Positions 1-9,582 of a DNA stretch of 64,000 nt are shown here, piece by piece. Numbering within the stretch: position 1 is the first letter of the stretch; every line of letters starts with the position of its first letter. A model generated the notes under the pieces. It did no database searches and had not been told where the DNA came from. It was given only the letters and a program-made list of their open reading frames with translations. A program made the position numbers and the translations under genes. Source of the stretch: Ruegeria arenilitoris (GTDB lineage: Bacteria > Pseudomonadota > Alphaproteobacteria > Rhodobacterales > Rhodobacteraceae); contig NZ_WQDA01000007.1 of NCBI RefSeq assembly GCF_013032855.1, positions 39,188 through 103,187 on the forward strand, read 5' to 3'.

Positions 1-100
1 CGGGCATGGTCTGCCCGGGGATAACGGTGACTTCCTGCAGAGATTCTCTGCCATGGCTTTTGATCGGATGGCGCCAGATCTGCGTGACTTGCCCGGTCAT
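1..100 (-). CDS. MOSC domain protein, N-terminal fragment
   Basis: Only the first 33 codons are inside the window; the gene runs off the left edge. Translation from the ATG at 100 gives MTGQVTQIWRHPIKSHGRE followed by a V-x-V-x-P-G segment. This is the typical start of MOSC-family proteins (beta strand, then W-R-H-P-I-K-S), whose MOSC domain carries sulfur or molybdenum cofactor chemistry. The start codon overlaps the yidC stop (ATGA), so the two genes are translationally coupled. Identity rests on a short N-terminus only; the MOSC core with its conserved Cys is not visible. Confidence 0.75.
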   Translation of the reverse strand, partial: MTGQVTQIWRHPIKSHGRESLQEVTVIPGQTMP

Positions 101-1923
101 TTCTTGTCCGTCTTGGGGGTTTTCTTGAACCCCGACTTGATGTTGCCAAACACATCCGGCGTATAGCCCTGGCTGCGCATGATCAGGTATTGCTGGGTGA
201 ACGTGATGGTGTTGTTTGCGATCCAGTAAACGACCAGCCCGCTGGCAAAGCTGCCCAGCATGAACATGAATACCCATGGCATCCAGGCAAAGATCATGGC
301 CTGGGTCGCGTCGGTGGGCGCCGGGTTCAGCTTTTGCTGCAGCCACATCGAGATCCCCAGCAGCAGCGGTAGGATGCCGATGAAAATCGTCGCCATCAGC
401 GTGCCCGGCTCAGGTCCGGCCCACGGCAGCCAGCCGAAGAAGTTGATGATCGAGGTCGGATCCGGCGCACTCAGGTCCCGGAAAGGACCGAACCAGGGGG
501 CTTGCCGAAGTTCGATGGTGACGAAGATCACCTTGTAGAGAGAAAAGAAGATCGGGATCTGCAGCAGGATCGGTAGACAGCCGGCGGCCGGGTTGACCTT
601 TTCCTTTTTGTACAGCTCCATCATGCCCTGCTGCATCTTCTGACGGTCGTCGCCGGCAGCTTCTTTCAGGGCTTCCATCTGTGGCTGCAATTCCTTCATC
701 TTCGCCATCGAGACGTAGGATTTGAACGCCAGCGGGAACAGGATTGCCTTGATGATCAGGGTCAGCCCGATGATCGACCAACCCATGTTGCCGATCAGGG
801 CGTTGATGTTGTGCAGCAGCCAGAAAATCGGCTTGGTCAGGAAGAAGAACCAACCCCAGTCAATGCTGTCGATAAACTTCTGAACGCCCTGGGCCTGATA
901 TTCGCGGATGGTCTCCCATTCCTTGGCCCCGGCAAACAGCCGGGTGGTAACCTCGGCGGATTCGCCAGGGGCAACCGTCATCGTCGGCAACACCGTTTCG
1001 GCCTGGTAGATCTTCCGACGCGCGTCATATTTCGCGGCCGCCTTGAAAGCCGACCCCGGATCGGGGATCAGCGTGGTCATCCAATAATGGTCGGTAAAGC
1101 CGATCCAGCCGTTTTCCTTGACCTGATAGACCTCGGCCTGTGCCCGTTCGTTGGGGTCGATGTCAAAATCGCGGACATCGCCATAGTCGACCTCGGACAG
1201 GGTCCCGTCGGCCATGCCGATCACACCTTCATGCAGGATGAAGAAGTTCTTCAACCCCGGCAGATCGCCATCCTCGCCGATGCCGTGGCGGGCCAGAATG
1301 CCGTATGGGGCCATTCCGACCTCGGCTCCGGTGCCGTTTTCGACGGATTGGGTCACGGTGAACATGTAATCCGCATCCACACCGATCGTGCGGCGGAATG
1401 TCAGGCCCGCGCCATTTTCCCATTTCAGGGTTATGGGGCTGTCTACCGACAGGGTCTCGCCCTGTTCCAGCGTCCAGATGGTATTCGGGCCCGGCACGTC
1501 CGAGCCAGCCAATCCGGCACCGGGCGCCCACCCGTAGAGGGCGTAATAGGCCGAATTGGACCCAACGGGCGACAGCAGTTCGACGATCGGAGCGCCTTCG
1601 TCGATCGAGACCTTGTAGTCTTTCAGATACAGTTCGTCGATCCGTCCACCCGAAAGCGACAGGCTACCCGACAGACGCGGCGTGTCGATTTGGATCCGCG
1701 GCGCGGTGGCTTCCGGCAAGGTTTCCTCTGCGGTGGCGGTTGCCTCGCCGACAGTCGTGCTTCCGGCGCTGGGCGTCTGAATCTCTTCCCCCTCCGAGGC
1801 GCTGATTTCAGCCTGCTCAGGTGTTGTGGTCGGTTCCGGTGGGGGGAACAGCACAAACCAGACCAGGATCACAAGGAAACTAAGCGCGGTTGCAAGGATG
1901 AGATTCTTGTTCTGATCGTCCAT
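97..1923 (-). CDS. yidC: Membrane protein insertase YidC
   Basis: 608 residues, the usual length for a Gram-negative YidC. It has an N-terminal membrane anchor (residues about 8-26), a Pro/Thr/Glu-rich linker, a large periplasmic domain (about 80-350), and a C-terminal insertase core of five membrane segments (about 360-585). The core contains KAILFPL and SMAKMKELQPQME, with the hydrophilic-groove charge present as Lys, and ends in a basic KK tail. It inserts membrane proteins alone or with SecYEG. rpmH, rnpA and yidD lie upstream on the same strand but are separated from it by three other genes. The start ATG at 1923 follows an AAGG-type ribosome site. Confidence 0.97.
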   Translation of the reverse strand: MDDQNKNLILATALSFLVILVWFVLFPPPEPTTTPEQAEISASEGEEIQTPSAGSTTVGEATATAEETLPEATAPRIQIDTPRLSGSLSLSGGRIDELYLKDYKVSIDEGAPIVELLSPVGSNSAYYALYGWAPGAGLAGSDVPGPNTIWTLEQGETLSVDSPITLKWENGAGLTFRRTIGVDADYMFTVTQSVENGTGAEVGMAPYGILARHGIGEDGDLPGLKNFFILHEGVIGMADGTLSEVDYGDVRDFDIDPNERAQAEVYQVKENGWIGFTDHYWMTTLIPDPGSAFKAAAKYDARRKIYQAETVLPTMTVAPGESAEVTTRLFAGAKEWETIREYQAQGVQKFIDSIDWGWFFFLTKPIFWLLHNINALIGNMGWSIIGLTLIIKAILFPLAFKSYVSMAKMKELQPQMEALKEAAGDDRQKMQQGMMELYKKEKVNPAAGCLPILLQIPIFFSLYKVIFVTIELRQAPWFGPFRDLSAPDPTSIINFFGWLPWAGPEPGTLMATIFIGILPLLLGISMWLQQKLNPAPTDATQAMIFAWMPWVFMFMLGSFASGLVVYWIANNTITFTQQYLIMRSQGYTPDVFGNIKSGFKKTPKTDKK

Positions 1924-2039
1924 CTGGGACAGCCACCTTGAGCAGTGAAAGACACCGCAGGGTTCAACAGAGTGCAGCCCAAAAGGTCAAGCGGAATCGC
2001 CCCGGAAATCGTGAGTGTAGGGCAATCCAGTCCCCGAAA

Positions 2040-3590
2040 TCAGGATTTCCGGCCCATTTCGCGGCCAATCCGCGGTGCGCCTTCCAGTTTCGCGCGGCGG
2101 TCCTTGATCCAGTCGAGCGTATGCTCGACCGGCATCGGCTTGCCGACCCCAAACCCCTGGACATGGTGGCACCCCAATTGCGCCATCAGTGCGTGCTCGC
2201 CGGGGGTTTCCACCCCCTCGGCCAGGGTTTCAAGGTTCAACCTCTCGGCCATCATCAGAATGGCGCTGACCATTTGCTGCTGGGACGGATCCCGATCCGC
2301 ATTGGACACGAATGACCGGTCGATCTTGATGCGGGAGACATCAAAGCGTTTGATCGACGAAAATGATGCGTGACCAGTGCCGAAATCGTCCAGATCGATG
2401 CAACAGCCGAGCTTGGACAACTGGGTCACGTTGCGGGTGATGACATCATCGGGCCGGCGCGAAAAAACGGTTTCGAGGATTTCCACGGCCAGCCGGTCCG
2501 GCGAAAGGTCGAACTGGTCCAACTCCCATCGCACCCGGTCAACAAGTGAGGGGTCCCGCAATTCGTCCGACGAAAAGTTGATGCCGATCCGAGGAATGAC
2601 GGCACCAGCGCAGTCCCAGTCACACATCGCGCGAAAGGCTTGGTGGCGGATCGTCTGGCCCAGCTTGGGCATCAGCTTGGCCTGTTCGGCAAAAGGCAGA
2701 AACACCTGCGGCCCGACAACTCCCTTGGAAGGGTGTTCCCATCGAGCAAGGGCCTCAAACCCGGTGATGTCGCCGGTGTCCGTTGAAACCTGTGGCTGAA
2801 ACCAAGGGCGAATCTGACCGGTTTCCAGCGCGGTCTCCAACTCCTTGCGGAAATTGATATGGACGACTGATCTGCGTCGCGTGGCCTCGGAGTAGGCGCG
2901 GATCGTGGAAGGCCCGTTCCGCTGTGCTTCGGCCAGCGCGGCCCGAGCGGCCTCGATCCAGCTGTCCGGCGCTTCATCGGCAACGGCAGAGTGCAGGCAA
3001 AATCCAGCAGAGCAGGACAGATAGAGGCTGGCATTGTCCAAAGGGATCGGTTCCTCCACCGTGCTTTGTATGCGTCCCGAGGTTTGGATGCAGCTTTCCA
3101 GGTCCAGATGCCGTGAGGGGCGCAACCCGATCAGGAACGTGTTTCTAGATAGGCGTGTTGCAATATCCTCGCTTCGGATCACCGCCAGAATGCGGTCGCA
3201 GAAGCGCCCTGCCACATAGTCGGCTGCCGCAGTGCCGTGCAGCTCTTCGACATCGTCGAAATCATCAAGTGACACAACGATGCAGGCTGAATCCTCTCCG
3301 GTTGCCCGCGATGTGCTGTGCAGGTACTCCATCTCGGCGTAGAAGGCATCACGTGGCAACAGTCCCCTGGGCCGCATTTGCGTCGCCGAACCAAGACCTG
3401 CACCCGGTTGAAGCCGTTGGGCAGCCGAAAGCAACAAGGGCAGCCCCAGGGCGACAACGACCAATGCCGTGTCGCCGCCCAGCCAGAAAGCAGCCAGGCA
3501 CAATGCAGGCACGAATGCCAGAACTTGCGGCATTGCCAGAACGGTCAGCAGAGCATTCTGAAAACTCTGGGGTGAGAACCTTTTCAGCAT
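2040..3590 (-). CDS. EAL-domain cyclic-di-GMP phosphodiesterase with degenerate GGDEF domain
   Basis: 516 residues from the ATG at 3590, which has GGAAGG upstream; a TTG at 3626 would add 12 residues. Two N-terminal membrane segments (about 15-60) are followed by a GGDEF-like domain (about 90-235). Its signature is replaced by T-R-L-S-R-N-T-F, so diguanylate cyclase activity is unlikely. The EAL domain (about 255-500) keeps every catalytic motif: FEALARW, N in GINFSSDEL, E in AVEILE, LDDFGTG, K in RIKIDRSF, AEGVET and VQGFGVGKP. I infer an active c-di-GMP hydrolase at the inner membrane, with the GGDEF remnant as a regulatory module. It lies between ttcA and yidC. Confidence 0.9.
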   Translation of the reverse strand: MLKRFSPQSFQNALLTVLAMPQVLAFVPALCLAAFWLGGDTALVVVALGLPLLLSAAQRLQPGAGLGSATQMRPRGLLPRDAFYAEMEYLHSTSRATGEDSACIVVSLDDFDDVEELHGTAAADYVAGRFCDRILAVIRSEDIATRLSRNTFLIGLRPSRHLDLESCIQTSGRIQSTVEEPIPLDNASLYLSCSAGFCLHSAVADEAPDSWIEAARAALAEAQRNGPSTIRAYSEATRRRSVVHINFRKELETALETGQIRPWFQPQVSTDTGDITGFEALARWEHPSKGVVGPQVFLPFAEQAKLMPKLGQTIRHQAFRAMCDWDCAGAVIPRIGINFSSDELRDPSLVDRVRWELDQFDLSPDRLAVEILETVFSRRPDDVITRNVTQLSKLGCCIDLDDFGTGHASFSSIKRFDVSRIKIDRSFVSNADRDPSQQQMVSAILMMAERLNLETLAEGVETPGEHALMAQLGCHHVQGFGVGKPMPVEHTLDWIKDRRAKLEGAPRIGREMGRKS

Positions 3591-3658
3591 CGATTCCGGC
3601 CTTCCAATTGGGCGAACTGCGTCCAATCGGAGGCTAGGAAATCATTCTGAGTCAGACG

Positions 3659-4552
3659 TTAACGCAGAAGCGGAATTTCTTCCGAATTTTCGCCGTTTTT
3701 GCCGGGGTCCAGCATCAGGCCGGCAAAATCGAACAGCTTGGGATCCAGCAAGTGCGAGGGCCGGGCATTGGTCAGCGCGCGGAACATCACCTGCCGGCGG
3801 CCGGGGCTGTTCTTTTCCCATTGGTCCAGAATCTGTTTGACCTGCTGTCGTTGCAGGCCGTCCTGACTGCCGCACAGGTCGCAGGGGATGATCGGATAGT
3901 TCATCGCCTTGGCGAATTTCTCGCAATCGGCCTCGGCCACATGGGCCAGCGGGCGATAGACGAACAGGTCGCCTTCTTCGTTCACCAGTTTCGGAGGCAT
4001 GGTCGCCAGACGGCCGCCGTGGAACAGGTTCATGAAGAAGGTTTCCAGGATGTCATCGCGGTGATGCCCCAGCACCACGGCCGAGCACCCTTCCTCGCGC
4101 GCGATCCGGTACAGGTTGCCACGGCGCAGGCGCGAGCACAGTGCGCAATAGGTGCGGCCCTGCGGTACCTTGTCGACCACGATGGAGTAGGTGTCCTGAT
4201 ACTCGATCCGGTGCGGCACGCCCATGCGTTCCAGAAACTTGGGCAGCACGGTGGCCGGAAAGCCCGGCTGCCCCTGATCCAGATTGCAGGCCAGCAGGTC
4301 CACGGGCAGCAGGCCGCGCCATTTCAACTCGTACAGAACGGCCAGCAGGGTATAGCTGTCCTTGCCGCCCGACAGGCAGACCAGCCAGCGCGGCGGCTTG
4401 CCGTCCTTGTCGTGGGCCGACGGGTCAACCATGCCGTATTGCTCGATCGCCTCGCGCGTCTGGCGCACGATGCGTTTGCGCAGTTTCTTGAACTCGGTGG
4501 TCGAGGGCGCACCGGCAAACAGCGGATGGATATCGTCGGCTTCGTCGAACAT
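3659..4552 (-). CDS. ttcA: tRNA 2-thiocytidine(32) synthetase TtcA
   Basis: 297 residues. It carries the PP-loop ATP pyrophosphatase motif SGGKDS (about 60-65) and the two CxxC pairs typical of TtcA, C-A-L-C and C-D-L-C, which with other ligands hold the [4Fe-4S] cluster. TtcA thiolates cytidine 32 of certain tRNAs using ATP and a sulfur carrier. Length and motif order match the family. The gene sits between the AidB-like gene (42 bp upstream) and the EAL protein, all on the minus strand. Confidence 0.95.
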   Translation of the reverse strand: MFDEADDIHPLFAGAPSTTEFKKLRKRIVRQTREAIEQYGMVDPSAHDKDGKPPRWLVCLSGGKDSYTLLAVLYELKWRGLLPVDLLACNLDQGQPGFPATVLPKFLERMGVPHRIEYQDTYSIVVDKVPQGRTYCALCSRLRRGNLYRIAREEGCSAVVLGHHRDDILETFFMNLFHGGRLATMPPKLVNEEGDLFVYRPLAHVAEADCEKFAKAMNYPIIPCDLCGSQDGLQRQQVKQILDQWEKNSPGRRQVMFRALTNARPSHLLDPKLFDFAGLMLDPGKNGENSEEIPLLR

Positions 4553-4594
4553 GCGCAGCCCCTACCGCAGATGTGCCGACCGGGCAAGGCCCGC

Positions 4595-6217
4595 CTAGCC
4601 GGACAGCCGGCCCAGCAGGGCGTCGGTGTCCAGCCCCGAAACCGATCCGGGTATGCGCCCGCTTTCGCCGAGAACCCGGGTGGCGATGTATCCATCGGCC
4701 ACTGCACCGGGCGCGTGGCGCAGCAGCAGTGCGGCGGTGAGCAGATGCGCGGTGGCCTCGGCGAACCAGCGGGCCTCGGCCTCGGGGGGCAGGGTCGGCC
4801 AACGGTCGCGATGCGCCTTCAGGGCGGCGTCATAGCGGCGGTCGGCTCCGGTTGCGGCGTCCAGTTCGGCCTGCAAGGTCTGCGCGGCCAGCGGGTCGCG
4901 CGCAAGGCTGCGCAGGATGTCCAGGCAGATCACGTTGCCGGACCCCTCCCAGATGCCGTTCAGGGGGGCTTCGCGATAGATCATCGGCATCGGCGTGTCC
5001 TCGACATAGCCCATGCCGCCCAGCACCTCCATCGCCTCGACCGCAACGACGGGGCAGCGCTTGTTCGACAGGAACTTGGCCAGCGCCACCCCGATCCGGG
5101 CAAAGGCGCGGTCTTCGGCAGTGTCCCCGTCAAAGGCGCGGGCCACGCGCAGGCCGAGGGTCAGCGCGCCTTCCCAGTCCAGTACCAGATCGGCCAGAAC
5201 GGCGCGCATCAGAGGCTGGTCGATCAGGCGGCGCTGAAAGGCGCTGCGATGGCTGACCCAGTGATGTGCTTCGGACAGGGCCGCGCGCATCAGGCCGGCG
5301 GGGGCCATCGCGGTGTCGAGCCGGGTGTGATGCACCATCTCGATGATCGTGCGCACGCCGGCCCCCTCGTCCCCCAGCTGATAGGCCAGCGCGTCATGGA
5401 ACTCGACCTCGGACGAGGCGTTGGCGCGGTTGCCCAGCTTGTCCTTGAGGCGCATCAGATGGATGGCGTTGCGCTCGCCTTCCAGCCAGCGGGGCAGCAG
5501 AAAACAGGTCAGCCCGCCCGGTGTCTGCGCCAGCGTGAGGAACCCGTCGGACATCGGGGCCGAGCAGAACCATTTGTGGCCGCGCAGCCGCCAAGCCTCA
5601 CCGTCGCGAGTGGCGGTGGTGGTATTGGCGCGCACGTCCGAGCCGCCCTGTTTCTCGGTCATCGCCATGCCCAAGGTTGCCGAGCGTTTTTCTCCGATCG
5701 GGCGGGGGGCTTGGTCATAAGCGTCTGCGGTCAGTTTCGGGCGCCAGACTTCGGCCAGTTCGGGGTTGGCGGCCAGCGCCGGCACGGCGGCGTAGGTCAT
5801 GGTCAGCGGGCAGCAATGGCCCGGCTCGACCTGGCTGGCCAGATAGACCATCGCGGCATGGGTGGCGTGACCGCCCGGTGCTCCGTCCCAGGCAAGCGCG
5901 GCATAGCCTGCCGATTGGCTCAGGTCCATCACGTGATGATAGGCCGGGTGGAACCGCACCTCGTCCAGGCGGCGGCCACCTCGGTCAAACAGGCGGAGTT
6001 CGGGCGGGTGCAGGTTGGCGTCGCGCCCGGCGTCGCGCGTTTCGGCTCGGCCCAGAGCGGCCCCGTAGGCGGCCAGCGGGGCCGCCCGTGCCCCGGCGCG
6101 CGTGGTGCAATCGCGCAGAACCGGGTCCGAGGCCCACAGGTCGGTGTCGCCGCGCTCGGGCGGTTGGTTCGTCACTTCATGCGTGGGCAGAGATTGACCG
6201 GCGTTGGATCTGGACAT
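4595..6217 (-). CDS. AidB-like acyl-CoA dehydrogenase
   Basis: 540 residues from ATG 6217, chosen because the protein then begins with the family-typical THEVTNQPP segment after a short leader; an in-frame start at 6277 is possible. The fold is acyl-CoA dehydrogenase: an N-terminal helical part, MTEKQGGSDVRANTT in the FAD-binding region, and a C-terminal domain with EVLGGMGYVE and IYREAPLNGIWEGSGNV. The last motif is characteristic of AidB and isovaleryl-CoA dehydrogenase relatives. AidB binds FAD and DNA and is part of the alkylation response in E. coli, but no ada or alkB gene is nearby, so the role here is inferred from family only. Confidence 0.85.
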   Translation of the reverse strand: MSRSNAGQSLPTHEVTNQPPERGDTDLWASDPVLRDCTTRAGARAAPLAAYGAALGRAETRDAGRDANLHPPELRLFDRGGRRLDEVRFHPAYHHVMDLSQSAGYAALAWDGAPGGHATHAAMVYLASQVEPGHCCPLTMTYAAVPALAANPELAEVWRPKLTADAYDQAPRPIGEKRSATLGMAMTEKQGGSDVRANTTTATRDGEAWRLRGHKWFCSAPMSDGFLTLAQTPGGLTCFLLPRWLEGERNAIHLMRLKDKLGNRANASSEVEFHDALAYQLGDEGAGVRTIIEMVHHTRLDTAMAPAGLMRAALSEAHHWVSHRSAFQRRLIDQPLMRAVLADLVLDWEGALTLGLRVARAFDGDTAEDRAFARIGVALAKFLSNKRCPVVAVEAMEVLGGMGYVEDTPMPMIYREAPLNGIWEGSGNVICLDILRSLARDPLAAQTLQAELDAATGADRRYDAALKAHRDRWPTLPPEAEARWFAEATAHLLTAALLLRHAPGAVADGYIATRVLGESGRIPGSVSGLDTDALLGRLSG

Positions 6218-6295
6218 GGGCGTCTCGGAGAGTTGTTGCTGAAACCGATGTTCAGCGGCGCACCCCCCTTGGGTCAAGCGTGACGGGGTGTCAGA

Positions 6296-6535
6296 TCAGG
6301 GCGCGTCGGGTTTGTCGTCGGGCACCGGGTCATAGCCGTCGCCGCCCCAGGGGTGGCAGCGCCCGATGCGGCGCGCGGCCAGCCATGTGCCCTTGATCGG
6401 GCCATGCTTTTCCAACGCTTCCAGCGCATAGGCCGAGCAGGTCGGCTGATAGCGGCAGTTGAACCCCACCCAGGGGCTGAAGATCAGCCGGTAGGCCCGG
6501 ACAGGCAGCGCGAGGATATGAGCAAGCAGGGTCAT
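6296..6535 (-). CDS. yidD: Membrane protein insertion efficiency factor YidD
   Basis: 79 residues with the hallmark F-x-C-R-Y-x-P-T-C-S-x-Y-A-x-E-A core and R-I-x-R-C-x-P-W-G-G-x-G-x-D-P. The N-terminus is amphipathic, as expected for a small membrane-associated helper of YidC. Its start overlaps the rnpA stop by 4 nt (ATGA), the conserved rpmH-rnpA-yidD arrangement. Confidence 0.96.
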   Translation of the reverse strand: MTLLAHILALPVRAYRLIFSPWVGFNCRYQPTCSAYALEALEKHGPIKGTWLAARRIGRCHPWGGDGYDPVPDDKPDAP

Positions 6536-6954
6536 TTGCGCGGGCTGTGGATCTTGCGCAGGGCCTGGCGCAGATCGTCCAGCAGGGCGTCAAAGGGGCG
6601 GGCGGCGGTCACCTCGGCCCGTCCGATCAGGACGTAATCCCACCCGTCCCGGCCGTGGTCTGGCAGAACGGCGCGGGCCGCCGCGCGCAGGCGGCGCTTG
6701 GCCCGGTTGCGGGCCACGGCATTGCCGACCTTCTTCGAGCAGGTGAATCCGACACGAATGCCCTCGGCCTCATCCAGTGCGCGCTTGCGGGCTTGCACCA
6801 TCATGGAAGGCAGGCCTTGTCGTCGCGCTCGAGCGGCCCTGAGGAAATCGCTGCGCTTGCGCAGCACCGACAGATCAGGCGCGCAAACGGACGCCGCCGG
6901 GGGCATATCCCCGGGGTGGTCAGTGCCATCCACAGGGGCCTCCGGCGGCGTCAT
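6532..6954 (-). CDS. rnpA: Ribonuclease P protein component
   Basis: 140 residues from ATG 6954; a TTG six bases upstream is in frame but too close to the AGG. It contains LRKRSDFL, the central segment with [20 protein letters not shown], and LIGRAEV, all diagnostic of RnpA. The RNR motif contacts the P RNA. It forms the protein subunit of RNase P, which matures tRNA 5' ends. An N-terminal extension of about 28 residues rich in Pro and Ala precedes the domain. It lies between rpmH and yidD. Confidence 0.96.
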   Translation of the reverse strand: MTPPEAPVDGTDHPGDMPPAASVCAPDLSVLRKRSDFLRAARARRQGLPSMMVQARKRALDEAEGIRVGFTCSKKVGNAVARNRAKRRLRAAARAVLPDHGRDGWDYVLIGRAEVTAARPFDALLDDLRQALRKIHSPRK

Positions 6955-6980
6955 GTTCAAAACCTGAAAGGTCGCGCGGT

Positions 6981-7115
6981 TTATGCGCTCAGCGACTTGC
7001 GGCCGCGGGCACGGCGAGCGTTCAGGATCTTGCGGCCGGCCTTGGTGGCCATGCGCGCGCGGAAACCGTGGCGGCGTTTGCGAACCAGGTTCGAAGGCTG
7101 ATAGGTGCGTTTCAT
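6981..7115 (-). CDS. rpmH: 50S ribosomal protein L34
   Basis: A 44-residue reading frame that starts [20 protein letters not shown] and ends GRKSLSA before TAA. This is a full-length L34, the small basic protein of the large subunit. It heads the minus-strand rpmH-rnpA-yidD group; 26 bp separate its stop from the rnpA start. Confidence 0.98.
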
Positions 7116-7383
7116 CGCTCCGTCTCCAATCTTTGGCGGTCGGGTGCGGCGCGGATTCGCCTGCCCGTGGTGTTCGAAGCCCGTCCTCTACTGGGAACCG
7201 GCAGGCAAGTCAAACCCCATCGCAGCGGTTTTCGTGCCTTTTGCAACAATTCTTTCGGGCGACCGGGCAAAAGTTTCAGAATCAGCCCGTGGACGGCGGA
7301 TTTCTCACATTGAACCGGTGCGTGTTCAACCCGGCGTGAGGACCCTGTTGCACGGAAGGCCAAGCGCGCATCTTGTAGGGCAG

Positions 7384-8142
7384 ATGAAGCATTCGAACCC
7401 GGACGACGAGATGACCGAAACCACCCAGGTGCCGCGCAGCGGGCTGGCGCGACACATTCCCTTGCTTGTGATCCTGACGGTTGCCGTCGTCGGGTTCTTT
7501 TCGCTGGGCGACTACCTGACCTTTGAAACCCTGCGCGACAATCGCGAGGCGCTGTTGGCCTGGCGCGATGCCAACTACTGGTCGTTGGCGGGCGTTTTCA
7601 TCTTGGTCTATGTCCTGATCGTCACCTTTTCACTGCCCGGTGCGGCCGTGGCCTCGATGACTGGCGGATTCCTGTTCGGCTTGTTCGCGGGCACCGTGTT
7701 CAACGTATTTGCCGCAACCGTCGGTGCCTCGGCGATCTTTCTGGCGGCCCGCTGGGGGTTGGGTGAGACGTTGACGGCGCGGCTGGAGGCCTCGGAAGGC
7801 GCCGTCAAGCGAATCAAGGACGGGTTGCGCGAGAACGAGATCCCGGTGCTGTTCCTGATGCGGCTGGTGCCGGTTGTGCCGTTCTTCGTCGCCAATCTGG
7901 TGCCGGCGCTGGTGGGGGTGAAGTTCCGGAACTTTCTGCTGACCACGGCGCTGGGCATCATTCCGGGCGGCATCGTCTATACCTGGATCGGCGTCGGTCT
8001 GGGCGGCGTGTTCGACCGAGGCGAGACGCCAGACCTGTCGCTGCTGACCGAGCCCTTCGTGATCGGCCCGATTCTGGGGCTGTGCGCGCTGGCGGCTCTG
8101 CCGATTCTCCTCAAACTCATTCGCGGCCGAAGGGGCCTTTGA
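7384..8142 (+). CDS. TVP38/TMEM64 (VTT/DedA-like) membrane protein
   Basis: 252 residues from ATG 7384; ATG 7411 (MTETTQ) is an equally possible start because neither has a strong ribosome site. Membrane segments lie near residues 25-45, 65-110, 160-200 and 225-245. Family motifs are F-S-L-P-G-A, G-F-L-F-G-x-x-x-G, and the re-entrant-loop motif FLMRLVPVVPFF. These proteins are related to scramblase-type VTT proteins; the bacterial substrate is not established. The flavoprotein gene follows after 3 bp. In several bacteria a TVP38-like domain occurs fused to or beside a mercuric-reductase-like protein, so I infer a functional pair. Confidence 0.9.
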   Translation: MKHSNPDDEMTETTQVPRSGLARHIPLLVILTVAVVGFFSLGDYLTFETLRDNREALLAWRDANYWSLAGVFILVYVLIVTFSLPGAAVASMTGGFLFGLFAGTVFNVFAATVGASAIFLAARWGLGETLTARLEASEGAVKRIKDGLRENEIPVLFLMRLVPVVPFFVANLVPALVGVKFRNFLLTTALGIIPGGIVYTWIGVGLGGVFDRGETPDLSLLTEPFVIGPILGLCALAALPILLKLIRGRRGL

Positions 8143-8145
8143 TCC

Positions 8146-9564
8146 ATGCAAGAGCTAAAGACCGACATCCTGGTGATCGGGGCCGGGTCGGGCGGCCTGT
8201 CGGTGGCCGCCGGGGCCAGCCAGATGGGCGCCGACGTGATCCTGCTGGAAGGGCACAAGATGGGTGGCGACTGCCTGAACTATGGCTGCGTCCCGTCCAA
8301 GGCCCTGCTGGCAAGCGCCAAGCTGGCCCATGCGCAGAGCCATACCGCGCCGTTCGGCGTTGCCGACCACGCGCCACAGGTGGACTATGCCGCCGCCAAA
8401 GACCATGTCCGGGACGTGATCGCGCAGATCGAGCCCATGGACAGTCAGGAACGGTTCGAAGGGTTCGGCGTGCGCGTCATTCGCGACTGGGGGACGTTTC
8501 TGTCGCCCACACAGGTTCAGGCCGGCGATTTCGTTATCACCCCCCGTCGCGTGGTGCTGGCCACAGGCTCGTCCCCGCTGGTGCTGCCGATCCCGGGGCT
8601 GGACCAAGTGCCGTTTGAGACCAACGAGACCATCTTCGAGCTGCGCGACAAGCCCGACCACCTGCTGATCATCGGCGGGGGACCCATCGGTATGGAAATG
8701 GCGCAGGCGCATGTCCGGCTGGGCTGCAAAGTGACGGTGATCGAAGGCGCGCGGGCGCTGGGCAAGGATGACCCCGAGGCGGCCGCAGTGGTGCTGGAGG
8801 CCCTACGCGGCGAAGGGGTCGAGATTCTGGAACATGCGATGGTGGCCCGGGTGCGCGGTAAGGCCGGGGCGGTCGAGGTCGTCACCGAGAACGGCGCGGT
8901 CCATGCAGGCACGCACCTGCTGCTGGCGGTGGGCCGCAAGGCCAACACCGGCCGCCTGAACCTGCAGGCTGCCGGCATCGACCAGGCGCGCACGGGCATC
9001 AAGGTGGATGACAGCCTGCGCACCAACAACCGCAAGGTCTACGCGATCGGCGACGTCGCGGGCGGGCTGCAGTTCACCCATGTGGCGGGGTATCACGCCG
9101 GTGTCATCATCCGTTCGGCCCTGTTCGGGCTGCCGTCCAAGGCCAGGACGGCGCACATCCCCTGGGCGACCTATACCGACCCCGAACTGGCCCAGGTCGG
9201 CCTGACCGAGGCGCAGGCGCGCGATCGCCACGGCGACAAGGTCGAGATCGCCCGGTTCGACTATGCCCACAACGATCGCGCCGTGGCCGAGCGCAAAACG
9301 ACCGGGTTCATCAAGGTCATGGTCGTCAAGGGGCGCCCGGTGGGGGCCACAATCGTGGGGCATCAGGCCGGCGAACTGATCAACTTGTGGTCTCTGGCGC
9401 TGGCCAATAACCTGAAGATGAGCCAGATCGCGGCGATGGTGTCGCCCTATCCCACGATCGGAGAGCTTAACAAACGGGTGGCGGGCGCCTATTTCTCGCC
9501 AAGACTGTTTGAGAATCAGATGGTTGAACGAGTGGTCAGGCTGGTCCAGCGCTGGATCCCCTGA
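8146..9564 (+). CDS. FAD-dependent disulfide reductase, mercuric-reductase-like
   Basis: 472 residues. The FAD site is GAGSGGLSVAAG (about 11-22). The redox-active pair is in GGDCLNYGCVPSKALL (about 41-56), the NAD(P) site is GGGPIGMEMA (about 172-181), the second FAD motif is YAIGDVAGG (about 299-307), and a C-terminal dimerisation domain follows. The C-terminus has S-P-Y-P-T-x-x-E in place of the H-x-H-P-T-x-x-E dyad of lipoamide dehydrogenase, closer to MerA. The C-terminal vicinal Cys pair and N-terminal metal-binding domain of true MerA are absent. The natural substrate is unknown. It is coupled to the TVP38 gene upstream. Confidence 0.88.
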   Translation: MQELKTDILVIGAGSGGLSVAAGASQMGADVILLEGHKMGGDCLNYGCVPSKALLASAKLAHAQSHTAPFGVADHAPQVDYAAAKDHVRDVIAQIEPMDSQERFEGFGVRVIRDWGTFLSPTQVQAGDFVITPRRVVLATGSSPLVLPIPGLDQVPFETNETIFELRDKPDHLLIIGGGPIGMEMAQAHVRLGCKVTVIEGARALGKDDPEAAAVVLEALRGEGVEILEHAMVARVRGKAGAVEVVTENGAVHAGTHLLLAVGRKANTGRLNLQAAGIDQARTGIKVDDSLRTNNRKVYAIGDVAGGLQFTHVAGYHAGVIIRSALFGLPSKARTAHIPWATYTDPELAQVGLTEAQARDRHGDKVEIARFDYAHNDRAVAERKTTGFIKVMVVKGRPVGATIVGHQAGELINLWSLALANNLKMSQIAAMVSPYPTIGELNKRVAGAYFSPRLFENQMVERVVRLVQRWIP

Positions 9565-9582
9565 TCGGGAAAGGAGCGCCAC

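Noticed and set aside
3752..6283. 843-residue plus-strand open frame opposite ttcA and the AidB-like gene
   Set aside because: It is a GC-rich antisense shadow: rich in G, Q, H and R, without motifs, and fully opposite two confidently identified genes.
8146..9564. Calling the flavoprotein a true mercuric reductase (merA)
   Set aside because: The C-terminal Cys pair and the N-terminal metal-binding domain are absent and no mer genes are nearby.
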